From Paracoccus sp. DMF-8 (GTDB lineage: Bacteria; Pseudomonadota; Alphaproteobacteria; Rhodobacterales; Rhodobacteraceae): 64,000 bases of DNA. The position numbers were made by a program, and so were the translations under genes. The DNA lies in contig NZ_JARJHL010000017.1 in the NCBI RefSeq assembly GCF_029309835.1, positions 186,001 to 250,000 on the forward strand, given 5' to 3'. How positions within the stretch are numbered: position 1 is the first letter of the stretch; each line of letters starts with the position of its first letter. The notes under the pieces were generated by a model, which ran no database searches, was not told the DNA's origin, and saw nothing but the letters and a program-made list of their open reading frames with translations. Below, piece after piece: positions 46,537 to 55,133 of this stretch.

Positions 46537-47298
46537 ATGGATCTGCGGCTGAAGGGCCTCAAAGTGGCGGTGACAGGCGGAACCCGGGGCATCGGCAACG
46601 CCATCGTCCATCTGTTGGCGGATGAAGGCTGCGATATCGCGACCTGCGGCCGTGCACCCGAACGGATCGACGCCGTTGCCCGTGACGTTGCCGCAGCCGG
46701 CGTGCGATTCCATGGCGAAACGGTTCAGGGTCGCGACGGCGACGCGATGCGGCAGTGGGTGCGCAATTCCATCAAAGCTCTGGGCGGTCTGGATATTTTC
46801 GTCGCCTCGCTGTCGGCAGGCGGCGGGTCGGACGAAGAACGCTATTGGTATCGCAATTTCGAAATCGACCTGATGTCCGCCGTCCGTGGCGTCGAAGAGG
46901 CCCTGCCCACGCTGCGCCAGTCGCAAAACCCCTCGATCCTGATTCTGGGCACGATGGCCGCGTCGGAAACCTTTGTCGCGCCGATGGCCTATAACGCGAT
47001 CAAGGCGGCCTTGATCACCTGGTCCAAGCAGCTCTCCCAGCAGCTTGCCCCCGAGGGCATCCGCGTCAACTGCCTGTCCCCCGGCCCGACCATGTTCAAG
47101 GGCTCGAACTGGGAAATGATTCGCGTCGCGCGCTCGCGCATCTATGACAATGCCGTCCGCCAGCAACCGACCCGCCGCATGGGCACGGCCGAGGAAATCG
47201 CCAAGGCGGCGGTGTTTCTGGCCAGCCCCGCGGCCTCATGGTGCAACGGCGCCCATCTGCTGGTCGACGGCGGCTATTCAAAGCGTGTTTCGTTCTGA
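46537..47298 (+). CDS. Short-chain dehydrogenase/reductase (SDR 1)
   Basis: A 253-residue classical SDR. The NAD(P) motif is VTGGTRGIGNAIV; the active site is Tyr in MAYNAIKAALI (YxxxK). The C-terminus LVDGGYSKRVSF is nearly the same as in SDR 3 at 54161-54922 (LVVDGGFTKRVQF), and the two share the unusual segment LGGLDIFVASLSAGGG / LGGVDIFVPGVSAGGG. They are clear paralogues. It is first in a six-gene plus-strand operon. Confidence 0.92.
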   Translation: MDLRLKGLKVAVTGGTRGIGNAIVHLLADEGCDIATCGRAPERIDAVARDVAAAGVRFHGETVQGRDGDAMRQWVRNSIKALGGLDIFVASLSAGGGSDEERYWYRNFEIDLMSAVRGVEEALPTLRQSQNPSILILGTMAASETFVAPMAYNAIKAALITWSKQLSQQLAPEGIRVNCLSPGPTMFKGSNWEMIRVARSRIYDNAVRQQPTRRMGTAEEIAKAAVFLASPAASWCNGAHLLVDGGYSKRVSF

Positions 47299-47311
47299 AA
47301 GGAAAATCCCC

Positions 47312-48592
47312 ATGTCCGTGGAACGCATCAAACCAACCGACTTCACGCTGACCCCGGCGGCCCCCGCGCCGCGCCCGAATTTCGACAATGAGATGATCCC
47401 GAAACATCGTTATGTTTCCGCCGATTACATGCGGCTGGAATGGGAACGCATGTGGACCAAGGTCTGGTTGCTGGGTTGCCGAGAGGAAGACATCGCCAAT
47501 CCCGGCGACTATCTGGTCACCACCATCGGCAAGGAGGAAATCATCCTTGTCCGGCAAAAGGACATGTCGGTGCGCGGTTTCTACAACGTCTGCCTGCATC
47601 GCGGAAACCGCATCATGGTCGGCGAAGGCAATGCCACCAGCTTCAAATGCCAGTATCATTTCTGGGAATACGGCATTGACGGCGAGTTTGAAAACATCCC
47701 CGATCTGGAAACCTTTCCGCAAGGCGCCCCGCCGTGCAAGGGGCTGCGCGAGGTGAAATGCGACACCTGGAACAGCTTTGTCTGGTTCAACATGGACCCC
47801 GACGCCTGTTCGCTACAGGAATATCTGGACCCGTTGCAGCAGCATCTGGAACCCTATCACTTTGACCGCATGGTCAAGGTCAGCGACATGACCGTCGAAT
47901 GGGACTGCAACTGGAAAACCTCGGTCGATGCCTTCAACGAATCCTATCACGTTCAGGGTATCCATCCCGAACTGCTGTATTTCATCGAAGACAAGGACGT
48001 GCAGATCGACTGCTACGGACGGCACAACCGCTATCTGGTGCCCTTCTCGACCATCTCGCACCGGGTCGAGGAAACCACCGAAATCCCGCATCTGATCAAG
48101 CATGCGATGAAGGAGGCGGGCATGAACCCCGCCGATTTCGACGGCCGCGTGACCGAGGTGCGCAAGGCCCTGCAAGACTTCAAGCGCAAGCACGGCCCCG
48201 AAATGGGGCTGGATTACAGCGATCTGAACGACGACCAGCTGACGGATGATTATCACTACAACATCTTTCCGAACCTGACGCTGAACACCCATGCCGATGA
48301 CCTGATGCTGTTCCGCCAGCGTCCGCACCCGACCGATCCGAACAAGATGTTTTTCGACATCTTCATCTTCAAGCTGCTGAAAAAGGACGAACCCCGCCCG
48401 AAAAAGCCGCGTCACGAACAGTTCAGACATGGCGAGAAATCTCTGGGGCTGGTGCTGGATCAGGATGCCTACAACCTGCCCGGCGTGCAGGCGGGGATGA
48501 ATTCGGACAGTTTCGACGGGCTGTGGATCGGCGATCAGGAGTTGCGCATCCGCCACTTTCACCATGTTCTGGCATCCTATGTCGGATCGTGA
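47312..48592 (+). CDS. Rieske non-heme iron oxygenase alpha subunit 1
   Basis: A 426-residue ring-hydroxylating oxygenase subunit. The Rieske [2Fe-2S] ligands are Cys94, His96, Cys113 and His116 (CLH...CQYH). The mononuclear iron site is Asp206-AFNESY-His213-VQGI-His218. It probably hydroxylates a cyclic substrate. The start at 47312 has AAGGAAAA upstream, 13 bases after SDR 1. No small beta subunit, ferredoxin or reductase gene is adjacent, so it is probably an alpha-only (phthalate/vanillate/KshA-like) oxygenase using a reductase encoded elsewhere. Confidence 0.93.
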   Translation: MSVERIKPTDFTLTPAAPAPRPNFDNEMIPKHRYVSADYMRLEWERMWTKVWLLGCREEDIANPGDYLVTTIGKEEIILVRQKDMSVRGFYNVCLHRGNRIMVGEGNATSFKCQYHFWEYGIDGEFENIPDLETFPQGAPPCKGLREVKCDTWNSFVWFNMDPDACSLQEYLDPLQQHLEPYHFDRMVKVSDMTVEWDCNWKTSVDAFNESYHVQGIHPELLYFIEDKDVQIDCYGRHNRYLVPFSTISHRVEETTEIPHLIKHAMKEAGMNPADFDGRVTEVRKALQDFKRKHGPEMGLDYSDLNDDQLTDDYHYNIFPNLTLNTHADDLMLFRQRPHPTDPNKMFFDIFIFKLLKKDEPRPKKPRHEQFRHGEKSLGLVLDQDAYNLPGVQAGMNSDSFDGLWIGDQELRIRHFHHVLASYVGS

Positions 48593-49043
48593 CGTGAAGC
48601 CGCCCCGCAAATGGGAAGATCTGGCCGTGGGCGAGGAAACCCGATCCCGCGCCATGCTGGTCGAACAGGGCCCGATGATCGAATTCGCGACGAAATACGA
48701 CCCGCAATTCTTTCACATGGACCCTGACAATGCCGATCAGTCGCTGTTCGGCGGGCTGATCGCCAGCGGTCTGTATACGGCCTGCATGTGGCGCATTCTG
48801 GATGACGAGGAAAACGGCAATATCGCATGGGTCTGCGGCGTCGGCTGGAACGATGTGCGGTGGTCGCACGCCGTGCGCCCCGGCGACCATATCACCGCCC
48901 ATTCCCGGATCGAGGCACTGCGCCCCTCGAACTCACGCCCCGGCGTCGGCATGGCGACCCTGCGCCATTGGGTGACCAATCAGGATGGCGAGACGGTGTT
49001 TTCCTTTGTCTCGGCCGATATGGTCTATCGGCGGGACGCCTGA
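48579..49043 (+). CDS. MaoC-like hot-dog hydratase
   Basis: A 154-residue hot-dog fold protein. The hydratase-2-type motif YDPQFFHMDPDNA contains Asp41 and His46, the catalytic pair, followed by LFGGLIASGLYTACMW and AVRPGDHITAHSRI. It would hydrate an enoyl-CoA in the pathway. The start at 48579 lies inside the end of the oxygenase gene (14-base overlap), so translation is coupled. Confidence 0.9.
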   Translation: MSDRDVKPPRKWEDLAVGEETRSRAMLVEQGPMIEFATKYDPQFFHMDPDNADQSLFGGLIASGLYTACMWRILDDEENGNIAWVCGVGWNDVRWSHAVRPGDHITAHSRIEALRPSNSRPGVGMATLRHWVTNQDGETVFSFVSADMVYRRDA

Positions 49044-49044
49044 C

Positions 49045-49797
49045 ATGCGCGCGCTTCGCCGGGTTTTGCTGATCGTGGGCGGGCTGTATCACGATTTCGA
49101 TTTCGTCCGGCTGCAACTGCTGTCGCATCTGGCGCGGCGCGAACATCTGCGCGTCGATCTGCGCCATGATTACAGCGATCTGGATGCGCTGTCGCGCTGC
49201 GATGCGCTGATCACCTATACCTGTGGCGTCATGCCCGACGGCGCGCAGACGCAGGCGCTGGCCGATTGGGTTGCGGGCGGCGGGCGCTGGCTGGCGCTGC
49301 ATGGCACGAATTCACTACTGGTGATCCAGCCCGATGGCAAGGTCCTGACGCCCGCGATGGACCCCTTGCTGTTCGATCTGCTGGGCAGCCAGTTTCTGGC
49401 CCATCCCGCCCCCGGCCGCTATCGCATCCGCCCCGTCAGCCCCCATCCGCTGACGCAGGGCATCGACGCTTTTTTCCTGGAGGATGAGCATTACCTGCAG
49501 CGCCATGCCGAGGGAAATATCGTTCTTCTGGCCTCGGAATTCGAAGGCGAAACCGCGTTGTTCGAAACCCGCCACTGGCCGCGCGGGCAGCATCAAAGCT
49601 GCTATATCCGGCCGCGCGGGGCGGGTGCGGTGCTGTATCTGACGCCCGGCCATGCGCGCGGTCGCCATGACATGCAGCCCCTGACCGACGCCTACCCCTT
49701 TGTCGAACGCAGGGCCTGGGTCCTGCCCGTTTTCCACGACCTGATTGCACGCAGCATCGCCTGGCTTGACCGCGATCTGCCGGAGATGACGCCATGA
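49045..49797 (+). CDS. ThuA-like domain protein 1
   Basis: A 250-residue protein of the ThuA-like, class I glutamine-amidotransferase-like fold. It starts MRALRRVLLIVGGLYHDFDF; then LITYTCGVMPDGAQTQALADWVAGGGRWLALHG and FLAHPAPGRYRIRPVSPHPLTQG, with the conserved D-E-H segment LEDEHYLQ. The biochemical role of ThuA proteins is poorly defined; some act on sugars. Its place among CoA-ester and oxygenase genes is unusual, and a second ThuA-like gene lies at 53301-54149. Confidence 0.82.
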   Translation: MRALRRVLLIVGGLYHDFDFVRLQLLSHLARREHLRVDLRHDYSDLDALSRCDALITYTCGVMPDGAQTQALADWVAGGGRWLALHGTNSLLVIQPDGKVLTPAMDPLLFDLLGSQFLAHPAPGRYRIRPVSPHPLTQGIDAFFLEDEHYLQRHAEGNIVLLASEFEGETALFETRHWPRGQHQSCYIRPRGAGAVLYLTPGHARGRHDMQPLTDAYPFVERRAWVLPVFHDLIARSIAWLDRDLPEMTP

Positions 49798-50687
49798 CCA
49801 CCCCCGAGATTCTGGAATTCCGCACCTCGGACGGTTTGCGCCTTGAGGCCGAAGCCTATGGCGCGGGGCCGACCATCCTGCTGGCGCATGGCGGCGGGCA
49901 GACCCGCTATTCCCGGCGCCATGTCGCGCAGGCGCAGGCCGAAAAGGGCTGGCGCACGGTCGCGATCGACCTGCGCGGCCATGGTGCCAGCGATTGGGAC
50001 CCGAACAAGGATTACAGCCTTGAACGCTATGGCCGCGACATCGCAGAGGTCGCGGCGGCGCTTGGCGGCGATATCTATCATGTCGGCGCCTCGCTTGGCG
50101 GGAATTCGGCGCTGGCGGCGGTCGGGCGCTTTGCCCCGGATCTGTTCCGCGCACTGGTGCTGGTCGATGTCGTGCCCCATGTCGATGCGGCGGGCGTCGC
50201 CGAGGTTCTGGGCTTCATGGGCGATCATCTGGACGAAGGTTTCGCCGATCTGGAAGAGGCCTCGCGCGCCGTATCCGCCTATCGCAAGCAGGCGCCGCGC
50301 CCGCAGGGGCAATCATCGGGGCTGGCGCGCTATCTGAAGCCGCGCGCCGACGGCCGGCTGGTCTGGCATTGGGATCCGGCTTTTGTCATCGGCGACCGGC
50401 CGGGGCGTCTTAGCCCACAGGCCGCGCTGCAACTGGAACAGGACCTGAAAAACATCACCTGCCCGATCCTGCTGTTGCGCGGGCTGGACAGCAATCTGGT
50501 CACCGATGCCGCCGAAATCAGCTTTCGTCAGGCGGTGCCGCAGGCGCAGGTCTGGCATGTCGGCGCCGCCGGTCACATGGTCGTCGGCGACAACAACACC
50601 CAATTCGCGGCAGATCTGGACCGTTTCCTGAACGCCGTCCGCGACCCGTCCGGCACCGCGCCCGAAATCATCAGAGAGGACATATGA
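49794..50687 (+). CDS. Alpha/beta hydrolase
   Basis: A 297-residue cytosolic alpha/beta hydrolase with no signal peptide. The oxyanion region is ILLAHGGGQTRYS, the nucleophile elbow is VGASLGGNS, and the acid/His end is LLRGLDSNLV and GAAGHMVVGD. It resembles meta-cleavage-product and haloalkane-type hydrolases, and fits C-C or ester bond cleavage after ring oxidation. The start overlaps the ThuA stop (ATGA). Confidence 0.88.
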   Translation: MTTPEILEFRTSDGLRLEAEAYGAGPTILLAHGGGQTRYSRRHVAQAQAEKGWRTVAIDLRGHGASDWDPNKDYSLERYGRDIAEVAAALGGDIYHVGASLGGNSALAAVGRFAPDLFRALVLVDVVPHVDAAGVAEVLGFMGDHLDEGFADLEEASRAVSAYRKQAPRPQGQSSGLARYLKPRADGRLVWHWDPAFVIGDRPGRLSPQAALQLEQDLKNITCPILLLRGLDSNLVTDAAEISFRQAVPQAQVWHVGAAGHMVVGDNNTQFAADLDRFLNAVRDPSGTAPEIIREDI

Positions 50688-51493
50688 TGCCCGCATTGCA
50701 GGGAAAACGCGCCGTCATCATCGGCGCCGCAGGGGCCGGAAACCTGGGTCAGGTGCTGGCCCGCCGCTTTGCCGCCGAAGGGGCGCAGGTCACGGTCGCC
50801 GGTCGTCATCTGGACCCCCTGACCGCGCTTGCGGCAGAGATCGGCGGCCATGCCGTTCTGGCCGACATCACCCGGACCGAGGATAACGAGACCCTTGCGA
50901 CAGCCGCAACCGAACGCATGGGCGGCATCGACATCGCGGTGAACTGCACGGGCTGGGGCCTGCTGGTGCCGTTTCTGGACACCACGCGCGAACAGTTGGA
51001 ACAGATGACCCGGCTGCAGTTCATCGGCCCGTTCGAATTCTTTCAATCCATGCTGCGCCGCATGTCGTATGGCGGATCGGTGGTGCAGGTGTCATCCGCT
51101 ACGGCGCGGATCATGATGGATGACCACGCCGCCTATATGGGCACCAAGGCCGGCACCGATCATGTCATCCGCTGCATCGCCAATGAATTCGGCGCGCGCG
51201 GCATCCGGGCGAATTCGGTGTCGCCGGGCTTTACCGCCTCGCCCATGACCGGCAGGGCCGGGGGCAATCCGGCGGTGGTCGGTGCATTCGCGCGGGAATA
51301 TCCGCTTGGCCGGGTCGGCACGCTGGACGACACGGTCGAGGCGATCACATGGCTGTGCACCGATGCCTGTTTCCTGACCGGCGAAAACATTCAGGTCAAC
51401 GGTGGCCTGACCCTGCGCCGCAATCCGACCAATGCCGAAATCGTCGCATCCGTGCAGGCCGCCGGGGCGGCGCGCGCTGCGGCAGCAGAATAA
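50684..51493 (+). CDS. Short-chain dehydrogenase/reductase (SDR 2)
   Basis: A 269-residue SDR with the nucleotide motif IIGAAGAGNLGQVLARRFA, which departs from the usual TGxxxGxG, and the active-site YMGTK. The C-terminus is ENIQVNGGLTLRRNPT. It starts MMPALQGKRA at 50684 overlapping the hydrolase stop, or at the next codon. It is last in the plus-strand operon and is followed by a strong terminator. Confidence 0.9.
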   Translation: MMPALQGKRAVIIGAAGAGNLGQVLARRFAAEGAQVTVAGRHLDPLTALAAEIGGHAVLADITRTEDNETLATAATERMGGIDIAVNCTGWGLLVPFLDTTREQLEQMTRLQFIGPFEFFQSMLRRMSYGGSVVQVSSATARIMMDDHAAYMGTKAGTDHVIRCIANEFGARGIRANSVSPGFTASPMTGRAGGNPAVVGAFAREYPLGRVGTLDDTVEAITWLCTDACFLTGENIQVNGGLTLRRNPTNAEIVASVQAAGAARAAAAE

Positions 51494-51515
51494 CGGTTCC
51501 GCGACCTGTTCCCTT

Positions 51516-51577
51516 GTCGGGGGACCTGAACCAGCCCCCGACACTTCAAGGCCCCGCGCAGGCGGGGCCTCTTTTTT
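51516..51577 (+). terminator. Tandem terminator hairpins between convergent operons
   Basis: TGTCGGGGG / CCCCCGACA (51516-51543) is followed by AGGCCCCGC / GCGGGGCCT (51549-51570) and a CTTTTTTG tract. It ends the SDR 1 to SDR 2 operon and probably also insulates the convergent CoA ligase operon. Confidence 0.88.
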
Positions 51578-51601
51578 GTTCCGGTGGCAATCCGGGTCGC
51601 G

Positions 51602-53311
51602 TCAGACTTCGGCAGCGGCGCGGCGGTCGGCCATCAACGCCTTGATGTCGAAATATTCATCCGCGCCGAATTCACGCGACAGGCGGAATTTCTGGATCTT
51701 GGTCGTCGACATCGGCCATTCGCGGACAAAGCGCACATAGCGCGGCACCTTGTAGCTGGCGATGCGGCCCAGACAGAAATCGACCACCTCGGCCGCCGTC
51801 AGGCTGGCACCGGGGCGCAGTTCGACATAGGCGGCGGCGACCTCGAACAGGTGGCCGTCGGGCACCGCAATGACCTGCGCCAGCTCGATATCGGGATGGG
51901 TGCACAGATAGCCTTCGATTTCCAGCGCGGCGACATTTTCGCCGCCGATCTTCAGCATATCCTTGAGCCGCCCGTCATAGGTGACGATGCCCTGCGCATC
52001 GACATAGCCCAGATCGCCGGTGCGCAGCCAGCCATCGGCGCGCAGGGTTTCAGCGGTCGCGGCATCGTCCTTGAGATAGCCGCTGAAGCGGCAGAACCCG
52101 CGCAAACGCAATTCGCCGCGCGTATCAGGCGGCAGCCGTTCGTCGGTTTCGGGATCGAAGGCCGCAATTTCCAGCCCCTCGAACGCCTTGCCGGAATGGG
52201 TAAAGGGATCGTCCGCCGGGTCCGAAGGATCGGACCAGACCGCGACGCCGCTGGCCTCGGTCAAGCCATAGGCATTGACGAAACCCACGCCCGGCAGGCT
52301 GTCGCTGTAGCGGCGCAACAGGTCGGCCGGACCCACGCAATGCAGCAACCGGATCGACGACAGATCGGCCGCGCCAAAGCCCGGATCGTTCAGGATGCCC
52401 GCGACGATCGTCGGAAAGGAAACATAGGCAAAGCTGACCTTTTCCTGTTCGATCAGGCGCAAGGCTTCGGCCGGTTTGAAATGCCCCGTGCAGATCTGCA
52501 TCGCCCCCGAGGCGCGGCAGGCGGCCATCGGCAACATGCTGGACATGTGGAAAAACGGCATCGGGTTATAAACGACATCATCCGGCCCCAGATCGAAGCG
52601 GCGGGCAAAGGACTGGCCGATCTGCGACAGGTTGCGGTGGCTGAGAATGCAGGCCTTGGGATGCGCCGTCGTGCCCGAGGAATAGATGATCAGCGCATCG
52701 CTGGATGACGGGATATCGTCGCGCAACTGCCGGGCGCGGGCCACATCCTCAGGCGTGACAGCGGACAGAAAGGCGTCCTCATCCGGCCAGATCCGTTCAT
52801 CCGGGTCGCCGAAACTGAAGATCTGGCGCAGATGCGGCGCACCCGCCAGCGCCAGCGGCGACCTGCCATCCCAGCCCTGCAATTCGGGATAGATGCCGGT
52901 CACCATGCTGCGAAAATCCATGAATGCCTTGGCCTGACCACCGATGAACAGGAATTCAGCCTCGGCATGGTCCAGCGCATAGACCAGATCCGCTTCCTTG
53001 AAACGGGCGTTCAGCGTGATCGCGCATGCACCGATCATGCCAGCCGCATACAGCAGCTTGACATATTCGACGGAATTCGGCCCCAGAATCCCGATCCGGG
53101 TCCCCGGTCCCGCCCCGCGCGCCAGCAATGCCGCCGCATAGCGTTCGGATTGCGCCAGCATCTGCGCATAGGTCAGGCGCTGGCCATCCAGCAACAGCAG
53201 GTCATTGTCGGGCCAGCGCGCCGCCGATTGCGCCAGAATGCGGGCGGTGGTGTGTTCGCCCGCCGCCTCGACATCGGGCGGGGTGATCAGGGGCGTGTCG
53301 CTATGCGCCAT
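51602..53311 (-). CDS. Acyl-CoA synthetase (AMP-forming)
   Basis: A 569-residue ANL enzyme starting MAHSDTPLITPPDVEAAG. The P-loop is IIYSSGTTAHPKA, the A5-type motif is NAYGLTEASGVAVW, GWLRTGDLGYVDAQG is motif A7, and RLKDMLKIGGENV is A8. The C-terminal Lys segment is STTKIQKFRL. It activates the pathway acid as its CoA ester. The start at 53311 overlaps the ThuA 2 stop; upstream in-frame sequence is antisense-like. It is third in the SDR 3-ThuA 2-ligase operon. Confidence 0.93.
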   Translation of the reverse strand: MAHSDTPLITPPDVEAAGEHTTARILAQSAARWPDNDLLLLDGQRLTYAQMLAQSERYAAALLARGAGPGTRIGILGPNSVEYVKLLYAAGMIGACAITLNARFKEADLVYALDHAEAEFLFIGGQAKAFMDFRSMVTGIYPELQGWDGRSPLALAGAPHLRQIFSFGDPDERIWPDEDAFLSAVTPEDVARARQLRDDIPSSSDALIIYSSGTTAHPKACILSHRNLSQIGQSFARRFDLGPDDVVYNPMPFFHMSSMLPMAACRASGAMQICTGHFKPAEALRLIEQEKVSFAYVSFPTIVAGILNDPGFGAADLSSIRLLHCVGPADLLRRYSDSLPGVGFVNAYGLTEASGVAVWSDPSDPADDPFTHSGKAFEGLEIAAFDPETDERLPPDTRGELRLRGFCRFSGYLKDDAATAETLRADGWLRTGDLGYVDAQGIVTYDGRLKDMLKIGGENVAALEIEGYLCTHPDIELAQVIAVPDGHLFEVAAAYVELRPGASLTAAEVVDFCLGRIASYKVPRYVRFVREWPMSTTKIQKFRLSREFGADEYFDIKALMADRRAAAEV

Positions 53312-54149
53312 GGGTCGGTCCTTGGGGTTTGTCGGCCTGTTGCGCCGCCAGATCTTGCGCCGCAGGGCCAAGCAGCCAGTCGATCGCATTGCGCAGCAGC
53401 AGCCGGAAATTCGGGTTGGTAAAGGTCTGACCGTCATTGCCGCATTGCAGGGTGACGGTGGGTGCGCGACCCGCCAGCCGCGCCCAGGCAATCAGATCCG
53501 TGCCCTTGGGCGGCGTCCAGCCATCGGATGTCCACATCCGCGCCGCAAGCGCGTTCCTGGCGGAATGAAAGCGCGCGGGGTCGAAATCGGTGCGGGCGCG
53601 CAGGATGGGCACGACATCTTCGAGCAGGTCGAACAGGTAAAGCTCATCTGTCAGTTCAAACCCGTCTTCCAGACCCGCCGTCACCGGATGGGGGGCGACG
53701 GGTTCGGCATGGTAGGTGACGGGGAACAGATAGCCGGAATCGGGATGCGCCCGGCCCTTGTAACGGCCGGGCTGGTAAAAGAAGCGCGCCCCGATCGCCT
53801 CGGCATAATCGTCCCACAACGGCCAGCCCGCAATGGCGTGATGCAGAAAGATCAGGGGTTTTCCCGCCGCCAGCAGATCGCGAAAGCCCTGTTTGAAATC
53901 CTGATCCGGTTCGACCAGATCGGGCGGATTCGGCGTGCGGAACTGCAGCCCCGGCACGTCATAGAACAGGATCAGGTCATAATTCAGCCCGCCGCCCGCC
54001 CCGATCAACTGGGCGGCGGCGGGTTGTTCGACATGGGTCCAGCTGATCCCCTTCAACCCATCGAACAGATCGGAAAAAGCTGCACGATCATAGGGATGCC
54101 CTTTGGTCACGACCAGCAGGCGCACCTTTGCATCATAGCGGATCAGCAT
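53301..54149 (-). CDS. ThuA-like domain protein 2
   Basis: A 282-residue ThuA-family protein. It starts MLIRYDAKVRLLVVTKGHPYDR; motifs are LILFYDVPGLQF, GKPLIFLHHAIAGWPLWDDYAEAIGARF, HPVTAGLEDGFELTDELYLFDLL and LTLQCGNDGQTFTNPNFRLLLRNAIDWL-like C-terminal residues. It is longer than and clearly divergent from ThuA 1, and closer to the glycosyl-hydrolase-associated ThuA type. It lies between SDR 3 and the CoA ligase gene, with 11 bases to the former and an overlap with the latter. Confidence 0.85.
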   Translation of the reverse strand: MLIRYDAKVRLLVVTKGHPYDRAAFSDLFDGLKGISWTHVEQPAAAQLIGAGGGLNYDLILFYDVPGLQFRTPNPPDLVEPDQDFKQGFRDLLAAGKPLIFLHHAIAGWPLWDDYAEAIGARFFYQPGRYKGRAHPDSGYLFPVTYHAEPVAPHPVTAGLEDGFELTDELYLFDLLEDVVPILRARTDFDPARFHSARNALAARMWTSDGWTPPKGTDLIAWARLAGRAPTVTLQCGNDGQTFTNPNFRLLLRNAIDWLLGPAAQDLAAQQADKPQGPTHGA

Positions 54150-54160
54150 GGCGCGGGTCG

Positions 54161-54922
54161 TCAGAACTGGACGCGCTTGGTAAAGCCGCCGTCAACGACC
54201 AGGTTCACGCCATTGATCCAGCTTGACGCATCCGAGGCGAGGAAGGCGATGGCGCGGGCGACCTCTTCGGCCTCGCCCATGCGGCCGTCGGGCTGCTGCA
54301 CGAGGATCGACTGAAAGAACGCCTCATCCTGTTCGCGGACCTGATCCCAGGAACCGCCCTCGATCATGATCGGACCGGGAGAGACCAGGTTGACGCGCAA
54401 CCCGCGCTTGGCATGGGCCTGCGACAGTTGCTTGCCATAGGTGATCAGCGCGGCCTTGAGCGCGTTATAGGCCATTGGCCCGATGAAGGTTTCGACCGCC
54501 GCCGTGGTCGAGATGAACACGACATTGCCCGAACCCTGTTTCTTGAAGGTCGGGAACAGCGCGTCAAAGCCGCGCACACAGCCCATCAGGTCGATCTCGA
54601 ATGCCTTGTACCAGCTTTTTTCGCCATCCATGCCGCCACCGGCCGACACGCCGGGGACAAAGATATCGACGCCGCCCAGTTCCTCGGCCGCGCCCTGCAG
54701 CCATGCCTTGTAGCCTTCGGCGTCCTTGACGTTGGCGGTGCCCCCGATGATGCGCGTGCCGTATTGCTTCAGCGCCTCGACGGTGGCGTCAACCTCGTCC
54801 TGCTTGCGGGCGCAAAAGGCGACATCCGCGCCCTCTTGCGCCAGGATTTCCACCAGGCTGCGGCAGATCCCGCGGGTCGCCCCCGTGACAATGGCGCGTT
54901 TGCCCTTGAGTCCCAGATCCAT
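54161..54922 (-). CDS. Short-chain dehydrogenase/reductase (SDR 3, paralogue of SDR 1)
   Basis: A 253-residue SDR starting MDLGLKGKRAIVTGATRGICRSL. Gly-Ile-Cys replaces the usual Gly-Ile-Gly of the nucleotide motif. The active site is MAYNALKAALI. The length is the same as SDR 1 and the signature segments are shared. The start at 54922 follows GAAGGAGGA at good spacing; the upstream in-frame codons overlap the promoter. It is first in its operon and divergent from the dihydrolipoyl dehydrogenase gene. Confidence 0.92.
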   Translation of the reverse strand: MDLGLKGKRAIVTGATRGICRSLVEILAQEGADVAFCARKQDEVDATVEALKQYGTRIIGGTANVKDAEGYKAWLQGAAEELGGVDIFVPGVSAGGGMDGEKSWYKAFEIDLMGCVRGFDALFPTFKKQGSGNVVFISTTAAVETFIGPMAYNALKAALITYGKQLSQAHAKRGLRVNLVSPGPIMIEGGSWDQVREQDEAFFQSILVQQPDGRMGEAEEVARAIAFLASDASSWINGVNLVVDGGFTKRVQF

Positions 54923-55071
54923 CCATTCCTCCTTCGGTTCTGCGCGGCATCCGGTCATGGATAGGTCCGCATATATGCGCCGGCAAGCGCGCTGTGGGCG
55001 GCGGCCTGTTCGGAATGACGCCTGCCCTGACTGATCCCGCCCAAACTGGACGCAAACCCGCCGAATTGCAA

Positions 55072-55096
55072 TATACAAAAATTAGTAAGTTGTATA
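55072..55096. promoter_or_regulatory. Inverted TATACAA ... TTGTATA pair
   Basis: TATACAA (55072-55078) and its exact inverse TTGTATA (55090-55096) are separated by 11 bases, in the divergent promoter between SDR 3 and the dihydrolipoyl dehydrogenase gene. The half-site matches the core of the 12-mer in the other promoters of this region. The centre-to-centre distance of 18 bases would suit two dimers or one wide dimer. Confidence 0.6.
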
Positions 55097-55133
55097 AATA
55101 AGTCAGCGAAAATTTCCTGAACCGGAGAATCTC

